Shown: one piece after another, positions 23,915 to 33,704 of the stretch | Position numbering within the stretch: position 1 is the stretch's first letter | Layout of the letters: each line of letters begins with the position of its first letter | From: Acidimicrobiales bacterium | Lineage (GTDB): Bacteria; Actinomycetota; Acidimicrobiia; Acidimicrobiales; UBA8592 | Assembly (NCBI GenBank): GCA_030740795.1 | Contig: JASLWO010000037.1 | Location: forward strand, 1 to 64,000 | Reading direction: 5' to 3' | DNA length: 64,000 nucleotides | Notes under the pieces: model-generated | What the model was told of the DNA's origin: nothing | What the model saw: the letters and a program-made list of their open reading frames with translations, nothing else | The model's database searches: none | Position numbers and translations under genes: made by a program

Positions 23915-25174
23915 ATGACACTTTACGCAGCATCAACTCAGAGAACGATAGGACTGGTTCTAGCTATCGTTGTCGCCATAGGTTTTGCTGTATACGTACT
24001 CATCAACATACGTGCAGGTCGAAAAGAAATAGGCTCTGAAATAGAACTTGCCCCAAATCGAAAACGATATTTTGAAGATGAAATTCTTGAAACAAGACGC
24101 TTGGATATAGCGTTGACCGCTGGGTTAGCGATGCTGATAATTATTGCGCTCTGTCTGCCTCTTTATTGGTTGGGAGAACCCGGACGCCAAGACGGATTTG
24201 AGAATTTAACTGGTAACCAGTTCGCGAGCAGAGGTAGTGAAATCTACGAAGAGCAATGCACTCGATGTCATGGTGCTGGTGGCGTCGGAGGGGAAGCCGA
24301 TTACACGATCCTAGATGATCAAGGTAGATATATTACGGCAGTGAATTGGACTGCTCCAGCCTTAAATACGATCCTCTACAGGTTCAGTGAAGAAGAAGTA
24401 ACTCATATTCTGAATTATGGTCGCCCGCAATCACCTATGCCGGCTTGGGGTGGTCCCGGGGGTGGACCACTAACAACTCAACAACTTGAATACATCGTGG
24501 GGTACTTAATTGAGATTCAGTTAACTCCTGAACAGATGGCATCAGAAGTTCAAGAGGGACTTCGGGAAAGCGTCCTCAAGGAAGTTCGAGATGTGGACCC
24601 TGGCGCAACAGATTCTGAGTTAGTGGAACTTTACAATACCCTTTTCGATGGGTTGGGAGACGCTTACCTGCATGATTTAGAAATCAAACAGAACCCTGAA
24701 GCAGATGTGGAAGAAATTGAAGAAGCGGAAGAAGATCTCCAGCATTTGTTAGATGATTACCTTGTAGATCTCGCAGAGAAGAATGCCGCAAAATACGGAG
24801 AGTATCTATTTAACAATCCAGCCGCAGCTGGGTCGTATGCTTGCGCTCGATGTCATACTGCAGGGTCATCTTGGAATGCAGATGATCGCCTCGCTTCAAA
24901 TAGTGATCTAGTAGGTCTTATCAACCCTGAAATCCCTGGAAGTGGCGGGTTTGGCCCATCTCTAATAGGGGTAATATCACAATTCACATTGGCACAAGAC
25001 CAAGCAGAGTTTATCTCTACTGGTTGCGAACCAAACTTACAATACGGACTGAACGGTGTCTGTGAACCTTCAGGTCAAATGCCCGGATTTGGTGTAAACG
25101 CAACTGACCTAGAGGGCTCTGTACTTACTCAAGACCAAATATCCGCAATCGTTGAATATGAGAGAGGATTGTAA
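23915..25174 (+). CDS. Membrane-anchored cytochrome c with two CxxCH motifs
   Basis: A 419-residue protein with two N-terminal hydrophobic helices (about 12-31 and 66-85), then two cytochrome c domains: C115-T-R-C118-H119 with a likely axial Met in QSPMPAW, and C310-A-R-C313-H314 with a likely Met in GQMPGFG. Between them lies a Glu-rich helical stretch of about 100 residues that is unusual for QcrC-type diheme cytochromes. It probably takes electrons from the Rieske head and passes them to a terminal oxidase. Its stop overlaps the next start by one base. Confidence 0.85.
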   Translation: MTLYAASTQRTIGLVLAIVVAIGFAVYVLINIRAGRKEIGSEIELAPNRKRYFEDEILETRRLDIALTAGLAMLIIIALCLPLYWLGEPGRQDGFENLTGNQFASRGSEIYEEQCTRCHGAGGVGGEADYTILDDQGRYITAVNWTAPALNTILYRFSEEEVTHILNYGRPQSPMPAWGGPGGGPLTTQQLEYIVGYLIEIQLTPEQMASEVQEGLRESVLKEVRDVDPGATDSELVELYNTLFDGLGDAYLHDLEIKQNPEADVEEIEEAEEDLQHLLDDYLVDLAEKNAAKYGEYLFNNPAAAGSYACARCHTAGSSWNADDRLASNSDLVGLINPEIPGSGGFGPSLIGVISQFTLAQDQAEFISTGCEPNLQYGLNGVCEPSGQMPGFGVNATDLEGSVLTQDQISAIVEYERGL

Positions 25175-26385
25175 TGATTGATAAATTGCACCTCTTCCAG
25201 ATCGTTGCCGGAATTAGTTGGGATCCTGAAATTCGAGGAGCGTTAACGGTACTGGTCGGATCTGCTGTTCTTTTCGGTTCAGTCTGGCTCATATTAAATA
25301 CGAATCTAGGAAGTCGTCTCGGGACGATGATCGCATTGACGGGTTTTTTCGGATGGATGATGATTATGGGAATCGTATGGTGGATCTACGGGATTGGTTT
25401 AAAAGGAGACAGTCCCACGTGGGAACCCAAGGAAATTATCTACGGAGATCTCGGAGAGTCTGAAACAGATGTTAAGAAATTAGGATCGGGGAAAATAAAA
25501 GTAACTGAAGCTAGTGAAATAGTAGACATTTATTGCCCCGGCTTGGTAGACGCTACGGTTGATGTCCAACGAGCACGGTACGTGGAAGATAATGTTGACC
25601 TAAAGCTTGACTACGATGCCCCACAACCCTATTGCACGGAATCAATTGGGGAGAAACTTGCCGTAGATGAAGAAACACTTGCAGATACGACAATGGAAGG
25701 CAACGAGCGACTTCTCGCTGATGCAGAACAGAACGGAATAGAAGACTCACGAATCCTTACAGAAGAACAATTATCGGAAGAAATAGCAAAAGTCATTAAT
25801 GACCAGGAAATAAAATTAAGTCAGTTGACACTCAGCGGGTTAGCTGCTCTCAGCGGGGAAATCATTGATGACGCCCGTTCGGACGGTTTGCTTGATTTCA
25901 ATGACTGGAACCTACTATCAACTAGCAGTGCAGGTGAAGCCATAGCATCCGCCGATGCTTTCTTGAAAAGTGACTCAGATAGCCCATTTTTCAATAGATC
26001 TAGCGATGATTTCTTTGTCCTGAACACATTCCAAAAAGGTGGCAAACCTAAACGAAGTAGCGACAGTGTTATTGACCGAGTTGCAAACGAGATCCGAAAC
26101 ACGATTATTTTCTGGCATCCCACAAACAGGGTTGTCGTAACTGTCGCACCAACGATTGATAAAGAACCAATTGCAGGTCAAGCTCCTCCTTTCCCTGAGA
26201 TAGATCCCGCTGCGCAAAAAGTTTCGGTAGTGATGGAAAGAAACCTTGGAACCTTACGTCTACCAGCTGCGTTAACGACGATTGGTTCAGCGCTTGCTTT
26301 CTTTGGACTGTGCTTCATGCTCAGTCAACGTGAGCGCGAACTTCAAAGACGGACAGAAGACTGGGAATCATCAACGGCCACATAG
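25174..26385 (+). CDS. Unrecognised membrane protein, last gene of the bc operon
   Basis: A 403-residue protein with two N-terminal helices (about 21-41 and 50-74), a large charged region (about 80-360) and one C-terminal helix (about 362-383) followed by a basic and acidic tail. Two cysteines, C121 and C154, lie in the large domain and could form a disulfide if that domain is outside the membrane. I do not recognise a family and see no heme or Fe-S motif. Translational coupling to the diheme cytochrome suggests a structural or assembly role in the bc complex. Confidence 0.6.
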   Translation: MIDKLHLFQIVAGISWDPEIRGALTVLVGSAVLFGSVWLILNTNLGSRLGTMIALTGFFGWMMIMGIVWWIYGIGLKGDSPTWEPKEIIYGDLGESETDVKKLGSGKIKVTEASEIVDIYCPGLVDATVDVQRARYVEDNVDLKLDYDAPQPYCTESIGEKLAVDEETLADTTMEGNERLLADAEQNGIEDSRILTEEQLSEEIAKVINDQEIKLSQLTLSGLAALSGEIIDDARSDGLLDFNDWNLLSTSSAGEAIASADAFLKSDSDSPFFNRSSDDFFVLNTFQKGGKPKRSSDSVIDRVANEIRNTIIFWHPTNRVVVTVAPTIDKEPIAGQAPPFPEIDPAAQKVSVVMERNLGTLRLPAALTTIGSALAFFGLCFMLSQRERELQRRTEDWESSTAT

Positions 26386-26406
26386 GCTAAGATTGAGGGG
26401 GGCACC

Positions 26407-26874
26407 TTGTTAGGTCAATATTTACCAATCCTCGCCATGATGATTCTTGGCATCATCTTTGCCGGCATTAGCCTTATCGCTTCTCGCCTATTAGCTCCAC
26501 GACAACCAACAAAAGCAAAAGAAGATCCTTATGAATGCGGTATAACTTCTTCACAAGACCCTCCAGAGCGCTTCCCAGTCCGTTTTTTCCTTGTCGGCAT
26601 GATCTTTATCGTTTTTGACGTTGAAATTATCTTCATGTACCCATGGGCAACAACATTTCGAGAGATTGGCTTGTTTGGCCTCGTCGCTATGCTCATTTTC
26701 TCATTTGCAGTATTCGAATCCTTCTTATACGTCATTGGTAATGGAGCCCTTGAGTGGGGACCTACCAAAAAACTTAAAAAACAACGCATCATAGATCCAA
26801 ACAGAACTACTAATTCAACTATTCGCCGAGTTGGGCTTGAAGGAAGAGTCCCTGAACAAGAGGAAGCCGCCTAA
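26407..26874 (+). CDS. nuoA: NADH-quinone oxidoreductase subunit A (copy 1)
   Basis: A 155-residue, three-helix membrane subunit of complex I. The conserved loop D-P-Y-E-C-G-I with its quinone-tunnel cysteine and the segment [15 protein letters not shown] are both present. The C-terminal 30 residues are an extra basic and acidic tail beyond the usual 120-130 residues. Start is TTG at 26407 after GGGGGG-containing leader sequence. Its stop overlaps nuoB by one base. Confidence 0.92.
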   Translation: MLGQYLPILAMMILGIIFAGISLIASRLLAPRQPTKAKEDPYECGITSSQDPPERFPVRFFLVGMIFIVFDVEIIFMYPWATTFREIGLFGLVAMLIFSFAVFESFLYVIGNGALEWGPTKKLKKQRIIDPNRTTNSTIRRVGLEGRVPEQEEAA

Positions 26875-27473
26875 TGCCCAAACTTCCAATACTTGGTGAA
26901 ACAAGCAACATAAGCGAAGATGGACTTGCCGGTTTCGACCACAATTTCCTCACTGGGAAAATTGAAGATCTAGTAAAGTGGTCTAGAACACGAAGCATGT
27001 GGCCAGCAACTTTTGGTCTAGCTTGTTGCGCTCTAGAAATGATGGCAACTGGTGCCGCTCATTACGACTTAGCACGTTGGGGAATGGAAGTATTTCGAGC
27101 CTCTCCAAGACAAGCAGACCTGATGATCGTTGCGGGACGAGTATCTCAAAAAATGGCTCCAGTCCTTAGACAGGTGTACGACCAGATGATGGAACCCAAA
27201 TGGGTTATATCAATGGGAGTTTGTGCAAGTTCTGGCGGCATGTTCAATAACTATGCCCTAGTACAAGGAGTAGACCAGATAGTTCCTGTCGATGTTTACG
27301 CTCCAGGTTGCCCACCAGGCCCTGAGACTTTAATGCATGCAATTCTCCAACTCCACGAGAAAGTCGAAAATGGTGAAATTACCCGCCGTCGAAAAGAAAT
27401 GGATGGGGGTGCTGGAATCATGGTTGAACAACGTGATGGTCAGACAGCTACAAAAGTAATTATTGGCAAGTGA
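26874..27473 (+). CDS. nuoB: NADH-quinone oxidoreductase subunit B (copy 1)
   Basis: A 199-residue peripheral subunit holding cluster N2. The cysteine ligands are in the tandem pair A-C-C-A-L-E-M, in G-V-C-A-S-S-G-G and in P-G-C-P-P-G-P-E. The surface helix with [14 protein letters not shown] is typical. Together with NuoD it forms the quinone-reduction site. Confidence 0.95.
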   Translation: MPKLPILGETSNISEDGLAGFDHNFLTGKIEDLVKWSRTRSMWPATFGLACCALEMMATGAAHYDLARWGMEVFRASPRQADLMIVAGRVSQKMAPVLRQVYDQMMEPKWVISMGVCASSGGMFNNYALVQGVDQIVPVDVYAPGCPPGPETLMHAILQLHEKVENGEITRRRKEMDGGAGIMVEQRDGQTATKVIIGK

Positions 27474-27482
27474 GAAACCATA

Positions 27483-27980
27483 ATGCCTGACGATACAAAA
27501 ACAAATGAAGACAATGATGGGACAATCCCCTCCACGATGTCTCATGGGCAAAACGTCCTCCACCCCAATCGCGAAAACCTTCTCGAAGTAATAAAAAATC
27601 TCCGAGAAGAAGGTTTCGTAGTTTGCATTGACATAACCGCAGTTGATTATCTAGAAAATCCCAAGCGAGACTTGCCCGCATCGGTCAAGCCAGAACGCTT
27701 TGAGATAGTAATCAACCTACTTTCCCACACGAAACGAGAACGACTCCGCCTCCGAGTGCAAATCCCTGAACTGGAACCGACGCTACCAACGCTTTTTGAT
27801 ATCTACCCAGGATCTGAAGCTTTGGAACGAGAAGTACATGATTTATTTGGGATTACTTTCGAAGGCCATCCAGATATGACGAGAATCCTTATGCCAGAGA
27901 ATTGGGAAGGGCATCCTCTCCGAAAAGACTATGACATTGGGAAAATTCCTGTTCAATTTAAAGAAGCGCCTGGTTCCTAA
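27483..27980 (+). CDS. nuoC: NADH-quinone oxidoreductase subunit C (copy 1)
   Basis: A 165-residue 30-kDa-type subunit. The signature E-R-E-V-H-D-L-F-G-I-T-F-E-G-H-P-D and the downstream G-H-P-L-R-K-D-Y are present. Unlike its second copy (42920), it lacks the N-terminal IPEHLLKR motif and the long charged extension. It is a separate gene from nuoD, with a one-base overlap. Confidence 0.93.
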   Translation: MPDDTKTNEDNDGTIPSTMSHGQNVLHPNRENLLEVIKNLREEGFVVCIDITAVDYLENPKRDLPASVKPERFEIVINLLSHTKRERLRLRVQIPELEPTLPTLFDIYPGSEALEREVHDLFGITFEGHPDMTRILMPENWEGHPLRKDYDIGKIPVQFKEAPGS

Positions 27981-29272
27981 TGAGTCAAGAAACGGAAATA
28001 AACGAATCACACGGCTCAGAAACAGCAGAAAGAGTTTTCCGCCGCGGCGAAGATTCAGCGATTCTTCGTCTTTCAGAAAGCCAGGTCCAGTCATATACCC
28101 CTGATGATGACCGACGAATGGTAATAAATATGGGACCTCAACATCCATCAACGCATGGGGTCCTTCGACTTTCCCTTGAAATGGAAGGTGAAACGGTTCT
28201 GAGAAGCAAACCAATTATCGGTTACCTGCATACAGGCATGGAGAAAACGGGTGAACAACTAAGTTTCTTACAAGGCCCAACAAATGTTACTCGGATGGAC
28301 TACTCATCTCCGCTCTTTGGCGAACTGGCTTTCTCACTTGCCACCGAGAAACTTTTAGAGATTGAAATCCCTGAAAGAGCTACTTGGATACGGATGCTCA
28401 TGTGTGAATTGAACCGAATCAGTTCCCACCTGCTTTTCCAAGCAACCAACGGAATGGATATCGGAGCTGTTGGCGCAATGATCTATGGCTGGAGAGAAAG
28501 AGAAGAAGTCCTAAGACTGTTTGAAAAAATAACCGGTCTAAGGATGAACCACAACTACATACGACCAGGTGGTGTAGCAGCGGATTTACCAGATGGCTGG
28601 AGAGACGACACCCTCAGGGTCCTAGAAAACCTACCTGACAGGTTAGATGATTTTGATAGCTTATTCACTGGGCAACCGATCTGGCACGAACGTTTACAAG
28701 GCGTGGGCGTAATCAATTCGGCAGAATGCCTCGCCTTAGGTATAACAGGACCGCTTCTAAGATCTACAGGGTATGCGTGGGACCTCCGGAAAGACATGCC
28801 TTATCTGCGGTATGAAGAAGTAGATTTTGATGTACTTGTTGGTTCTTATGGGGATTGTTTTGACCGATTCGCCATACGACTAAACGAAATAAGGGAATCA
28901 ATTCGGATAGTTCACCAAATCCTAGAAAAAATACCAACAGGGGATTACAAAATACAAGATAAGAAGGTAACCCCACCGCCTCGTTCCCGAATCGATGAAT
29001 CAATGGAAGCGCTCATCCACCACTTCAAAATATTTACAGAAGGGTTTAAAGTCCCCGCGGGAGAAGTTTATGTAGCAGTGGAATCTCCGCGCGGAGAGTT
29101 AGGTTGCTACATGGTTTCAGATGGTGGTCCTAAACCATACAGAATGCACATAAGAGGGCCATCATTCACTAATCTTCAAGTACTGCCACACATGCTTCAA
29201 GACTGCCTCGTCGCTGATGCAGTGGCAGTCATTTCCACTGTCGACCCAATTATGGGAGAGGTAGACAGATGA
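27980..29272 (+). CDS. nuoD: NADH-quinone oxidoreductase subunit D (copy 1)
   Basis: A 430-residue 49-kDa-type subunit. GPQHPSTHGVLRL begins the conserved core after a roughly 50-residue variable N-terminus. The segment reads G-Y-L-H84-T85-G-M-E-K: at the position of the mammalian NDUFS2 arginine that is dimethylated by NDUFAF7 this copy has Thr, as I recall for Thermus Nqo4. The end ...MGEVDR is typical. It overlaps nuoE by 4 bases. Confidence 0.95.
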   Translation: MSQETEINESHGSETAERVFRRGEDSAILRLSESQVQSYTPDDDRRMVINMGPQHPSTHGVLRLSLEMEGETVLRSKPIIGYLHTGMEKTGEQLSFLQGPTNVTRMDYSSPLFGELAFSLATEKLLEIEIPERATWIRMLMCELNRISSHLLFQATNGMDIGAVGAMIYGWREREEVLRLFEKITGLRMNHNYIRPGGVAADLPDGWRDDTLRVLENLPDRLDDFDSLFTGQPIWHERLQGVGVINSAECLALGITGPLLRSTGYAWDLRKDMPYLRYEEVDFDVLVGSYGDCFDRFAIRLNEIRESIRIVHQILEKIPTGDYKIQDKKVTPPPRSRIDESMEALIHHFKIFTEGFKVPAGEVYVAVESPRGELGCYMVSDGGPKPYRMHIRGPSFTNLQVLPHMLQDCLVADAVAVISTVDPIMGEVDR

Positions 29273-29880
29273 GCCGATTAAACGAAGAAAGCCTCCGAAT
29301 AGCTAATGAGATAATTAACCGGTACCCAATTAAAAAATCAGCACTGATACCTCTACTTCATTTAGCTCAAGAACAAGAAGGATGGGTGACAGATCAAGCA
29401 ATGCGCCACATAGCTGAGATTCTTGGAGTTACCCCTGCGGAAGTTCTGGGAACATGCAGTTTTTACGAAATGTTCAAACGAAGTCCAGTAGGAGAATATC
29501 AAGTCAATGTCTGCCACGGAATTTCTTGCCACCTACTTGGGGCAGAAAACCTCCTTCACCACGCTGAAGATACTTTAGGAATTAAAGAAGGAGAAACTAC
29601 CCAAGATGGGAAATTCTCATTAGAAGGAGTTGAGTGCATAGCCGCATGTACCGAAGCTCCATGCCTGCAAGTCAACTACCGGTATCAAAACAAGGTAACA
29701 ACATCCGATTTCAATGAGCTAGTACAAGAAATCATCGACGGAGAACGTTCAGACATACCGAAACATGGCTCATTGGCAAAGGTAAGACAAAATATTTCGC
29801 CCGAGCGACTTGCTGGAATTGAACCAGTTGAGCATGCTGAACAACCCGAATGGTTGAACCGGAATGGGCAAGACTCATGA
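29269..29880 (+). CDS. nuoE: NADH-quinone oxidoreductase subunit E (copy 1)
   Basis: A 203-residue thioredoxin-fold subunit of the NADH module with a [2Fe-2S] cluster (N1a). The ligands are C82 and C87 in V-C-H-G-I-S-C, and C123 and C127 in E-C-I-A-A-C. A C-terminal tail of about 40 residues extends past the core. There is no counterpart in the second cluster. Confidence 0.94.
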   Translation: MSRLNEESLRIANEIINRYPIKKSALIPLLHLAQEQEGWVTDQAMRHIAEILGVTPAEVLGTCSFYEMFKRSPVGEYQVNVCHGISCHLLGAENLLHHAEDTLGIKEGETTQDGKFSLEGVECIAACTEAPCLQVNYRYQNKVTTSDFNELVQEIIDGERSDIPKHGSLAKVRQNISPERLAGIEPVEHAEQPEWLNRNGQDS

Positions 29881-31199
29881 CGTTTCCACATATCACCACA
29901 AGTAGATGGGAGATAGAGGATGCTCATACACTTGATCGCTATCTTGAAACAGAAGGGTATAAAGCTCTAACCAAAGCTTTAACAATGACTCCGGCGCAAG
30001 TTCATGAAGAGGTTAAAAAAGCTTCTCTACTTGGAAGGGGAGGAGCGGGTTTCCCTGCTGGTGTTAAATGGGGATTTCTGCCAGAGAATGTTTGGCCACG
30101 GTACCTAGTTGTAAATGGAGATGAATCTGAACCCGGTACTTATAAAGACCGTATCCTTCTCGAACGAGACCCGCATCAACTCATAGAAGGCTGTCTTATA
30201 GCCTGTTACGCCTTAGGCCTATCCCAATGTTTTCTTTATGTACGAGGCGAGATGGCTCACGGGCAGGAGAGAATAGCAAATGCACTTAATGAGGCTTACG
30301 AAGCTGGATATGTAGGGAAAAACATACTTGGAACAGAATTCTCAGTAGATATCATCCTCCATTGGGGTGCAGGCGCTTACATCGTAGGTGAAGAGACAGC
30401 CTTGATAGAAAGCCTTGAAGGCAACAGGGGAATGCCTAGGCTCAAACCACCTTTTTTCCCTGCTTCAATTGGACTGTACGGGAAACCTACAATTGTCAAT
30501 AATGTAGAAACCCTTTCCAACGTTCCATGGATTGTTTTGCATGGGGGGGAAGAGTTCTCAAAAATTGGTTCAGAACAATCAACTGGAACACGAATATTTG
30601 CTGTCTCTGGGCATGTGAATAACCCAGGTGTATTTGAAGTCGAATTCGGCACTACAACATTTCGTGACTTAATCATGGGAGATGAATACGGCCAAGGAAT
30701 TAGAAACGGGAACCAGATGAAGGCCTTCATTCCCGGTGGGGCATCAGCCCCATGGTTTTTTGAAGAACACCTTGATGTGTCATTAGAGAAATCGACTGTT
30801 GACCAGGCCGGTTCCATGCTTGGCTCAGGAGCAATAGTTGTCATGGATGAAACGACAGACATAGTTCGGGCATGCCACAACGTCGTCAGATTCTTTTCAA
30901 GAGAGTCATGTGGTAAATGCGCTCCATGCCGTGAAGGAACAAACTGGTTAGAGAAAATACTTCGAAGAATCATCGATGGCAACGGAAGAAAAGACGATTT
31001 AGATCTCCTTCTTGACGTCTGTGACAACATCAGCCCCGGAATTACTTGGCCACCGAAGCAAACAACGATATGCCCACTCGGACCATCGGCAGTTTCGCCT
31101 ATTTCATCAGCTATCAAACGATACAGATCAGAATTTGAAGCATATGTAACGCTGCCTCAAACAGGAACCTCTGTCGGGATCCAAGGTGGAACGTCATGA
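29877..31199 (+). CDS. nuoF: NADH-quinone oxidoreductase subunit F (copy 1)
   Basis: A 440-residue flavoprotein subunit that oxidises NADH. It has the NADH/FMN-binding GRGGAGFPAGVKWGF, the segment GAGAYIVGEETALIESLEG, and the [4Fe-4S] ligands in E-S-C-G-K-C-A-P-C-R-E-G with the fourth Cys in T-T-I-C-P-L-G. The ATG at 29877 overlaps the nuoE stop (ATGA) and gives the family-like N-terminus; an in-frame start at 29850 would lie inside nuoE. Confidence 0.95.
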   Translation: MTFPHITTSRWEIEDAHTLDRYLETEGYKALTKALTMTPAQVHEEVKKASLLGRGGAGFPAGVKWGFLPENVWPRYLVVNGDESEPGTYKDRILLERDPHQLIEGCLIACYALGLSQCFLYVRGEMAHGQERIANALNEAYEAGYVGKNILGTEFSVDIILHWGAGAYIVGEETALIESLEGNRGMPRLKPPFFPASIGLYGKPTIVNNVETLSNVPWIVLHGGEEFSKIGSEQSTGTRIFAVSGHVNNPGVFEVEFGTTTFRDLIMGDEYGQGIRNGNQMKAFIPGGASAPWFFEEHLDVSLEKSTVDQAGSMLGSGAIVVMDETTDIVRACHNVVRFFSRESCGKCAPCREGTNWLEKILRRIIDGNGRKDDLDLLLDVCDNISPGITWPPKQTTICPLGPSAVSPISSAIKRYRSEFEAYVTLPQTGTSVGIQGGTS

Positions 31200-33703
31200 G
31201 CGAAACCATGCATAGTCAGGACCTCATCAACTTCACTCTAAATGGAGAAGAAGTCAGCGCAGCTAATGGCGATAATCTCATCGATGCCTGCGAAAAGGCT
31301 GGAGTTGAAATTCCCCGATTCTGCTATCACAAGCGAATGAATTCTGTAGGAATGTGTCGTATGTGCATCGTGGAAGTTGACACAGGAAGAGGTCCTGCAC
31401 TCCAACCAAGTTGCATGCTTACCGTGAGTGAAGGAATGGCTGTAAACACAGAATCTGAAACCACCAAAAAAGCTCAGGATGGGGTACTAGAATTTTTGCT
31501 CCTCAATCACCCTTTAGATTGTCCTATCTGTGATAAAGGTGGAGAATGCCCTCTCCAAGACCAGACAATTGCATTTGGGCCTGGCGAAACACGGTTCGTA
31601 GAAGAGAAACGCCACTTTGAAAAACCCATATCAATTAACGAAAATGTGTACCTAGATAGAGAACGTTGCATACTCTGCGATCGTTGCACACGTTTCGCCG
31701 ATGAAGTCGTAGGTGACCCGTTGATTCATTTCATTGATCGAGGAAACGCCACACAAGTTAATACATTTCCTGATGATCCTTTCGCATCCTATTTCAGCGG
31801 CAATGTAGTACAAATCTGCCCGGTTGGGGCATTAACCGCTAAACCATACAGATTTAAAGCCCGGCCATGGGACCTAGAAGAAATTGAATCGACTTACCCC
31901 AATCCGCTCGGAGATAGAATCACCATTCAATCATCTAGAGATCAAGTCCTCCGATTCCAAGGCCTAGATAAAGAATCAGTTAATTGGGGTTGGTTGACGG
32001 ATAAGGACAGATTCTCTTTTCAGGCTTTTCAAAGCGAGTACAGAGTTCAAGAACCACTAGTAAGAGGAGGAGGTTTAAATAGGCCCGATAGAAATGGCCT
32101 CGGTCTCGTCGCTTCTTCATGGTCTAATGTTCTCACTATGGCCACTGATGCTATCAAGCAAACAGTGCCGGATCGGATTGCTGTAATTGGAGGATCCCGA
32201 TTAACAAATGAATCACAATATTCATGGACAAAATTGGCTAAAGGTATTATTGGAACCGATCATGTTGATGCAAGTCTCGGAGATGAACTCCCACCTCAAG
32301 CCATATTAGGACTTCCAAAAACAACGGTCAACGAAGTTTGTTCTGCTGGCAACACCGTAATTTTGATAGCACCTGATCTAAAGGAAGAATATGGAACCCT
32401 GTACATTCGGTTACGTCATGCTGCTTTAGAAAATGACGTTAAGATCATTGAGCTTTCCCCAACGGAAACCGGGCTCAGTAATGTCGCTGCAATCACGCTT
32501 CACCCAAGACCCGGTGAAATCGCTAAAGTGGTCCATTCGCTGCTCACCGGCGAAGGCCCAGTTGAAATAGGTGGTATTCCCAAAGAACTAATCCTTCAAG
32601 CCCATGAACTGGTCAAAGACAGAGATCTTAAAGTTGTTTACGGCAAGCAATCAATAGCAGAATCTGATCAGCCAATAATTGAAGCTCTCTCCTTGTTGAA
32701 ACGGAACCCTAACTCAAAGTTCCTACCTTTAGTACGTAGAGGGAACGCCATGGGTGCGATTCAGATGGGTATGGCTCCAGGTCTTCTACCTGGCCAGGTG
32801 ACCCTTGCTGAAGGCTCTGAAGCGTTCAATGATATTTGGCCAAACTTACCAAATAAACAAGGAATGGGAACAGAAGAAATTCTCCAAAGCGCAGCTGATG
32901 GAATGATTGACGTTCTATTTATCCTAGGAGCTGACCCGTTATCAGATTTCTACGACCCTGAACTTGTTGAAAAAGCATTAACCACTGTTAAGTCCGTAAT
33001 TTCGGTTGACCTATTCGTAAATGCATCCGCTTATCATGCTGACATATTTTTCCCAGCTTCAGCGTTTATCGAGGTAAACGGTAGTCACACAAATATTGAA
33101 GGAAGGATTACCCCAATCCGGAAAAAAGTAACGTCACCTGGAACCACGAGACCAGATTGGATGATTGCTGCTGAAATCGCAAACAGGCTTGATCATGATT
33201 TACGCATTGAAAAACCGGAAGATGTATGGGGTGAATTGAGCCCAAGATCAATAAGCCACGCTAATGTCAGCATGGATTCAATCGGTGCAACACCTGAAGG
33301 GCAACTTCTAGAATCAACAGATGTAATAGAATTAGAAGAAATTGAAGAAATTTCAGACACCCGACCGTTTGATTCGTATTCCTTGCGGTTAGTTCTTGCA
33401 AAACGAATGTATGACAGAGGAACCGTAACTCAAATGTCTCCATCTCTAAAAGAATTTACGGGTACAAGCCAACTTCATATTAACCCAACTGATTTTAAAG
33501 CTATGGGGATCCAAAATGGTAAACCAGTTCTTGTCACGGCTGGAGATAGAAATCTTACAGTTCTAGTTATTCCTGACAAAAGAATCCCTCGGTCAATAGC
33601 ATTTGGTTATCTAAATCAAACGGGGGAAGATCTTAGAACACTTTTGATTAAAGGAGCGGACAGCATAGATATCCGTATTGACCCAACATCGAGGGTAGGT
33701 TGA
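31196..33703 (+). CDS. nuoG: NADH-quinone oxidoreductase subunit G (copy 1)
   Basis: An 835-residue iron-sulfur subunit. The N-terminal [2Fe-2S] ferredoxin domain has C43, C54, C57 and C73. Next come the His-Cys3 [4Fe-4S] site in HPLDCPICDKGGECPLQD and the [4Fe-4S] site in CILCDRCTRF with the distant Cys of CPVGAL. The remaining 600 residues are the molybdopterin-oxidoreductase-like domain without visible Mo ligation. A Glu/Ile-rich acidic patch (about 710-730) precedes the C-terminal MopB-type domain. Confidence 0.95.
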   Translation: MSETMHSQDLINFTLNGEEVSAANGDNLIDACEKAGVEIPRFCYHKRMNSVGMCRMCIVEVDTGRGPALQPSCMLTVSEGMAVNTESETTKKAQDGVLEFLLLNHPLDCPICDKGGECPLQDQTIAFGPGETRFVEEKRHFEKPISINENVYLDRERCILCDRCTRFADEVVGDPLIHFIDRGNATQVNTFPDDPFASYFSGNVVQICPVGALTAKPYRFKARPWDLEEIESTYPNPLGDRITIQSSRDQVLRFQGLDKESVNWGWLTDKDRFSFQAFQSEYRVQEPLVRGGGLNRPDRNGLGLVASSWSNVLTMATDAIKQTVPDRIAVIGGSRLTNESQYSWTKLAKGIIGTDHVDASLGDELPPQAILGLPKTTVNEVCSAGNTVILIAPDLKEEYGTLYIRLRHAALENDVKIIELSPTETGLSNVAAITLHPRPGEIAKVVHSLLTGEGPVEIGGIPKELILQAHELVKDRDLKVVYGKQSIAESDQPIIEALSLLKRNPNSKFLPLVRRGNAMGAIQMGMAPGLLPGQVTLAEGSEAFNDIWPNLPNKQGMGTEEILQSAADGMIDVLFILGADPLSDFYDPELVEKALTTVKSVISVDLFVNASAYHADIFFPASAFIEVNGSHTNIEGRITPIRKKVTSPGTTRPDWMIAAEIANRLDHDLRIEKPEDVWGELSPRSISHANVSMDSIGATPEGQLLESTDVIELEEIEEISDTRPFDSYSLRLVLAKRMYDRGTVTQMSPSLKEFTGTSQLHINPTDFKAMGIQNGKPVLVTAGDRNLTVLVIPDKRIPRSIAFGYLNQTGEDLRTLLIKGADSIDIRIDPTSRVG

Positions 33704-33704
33704 G

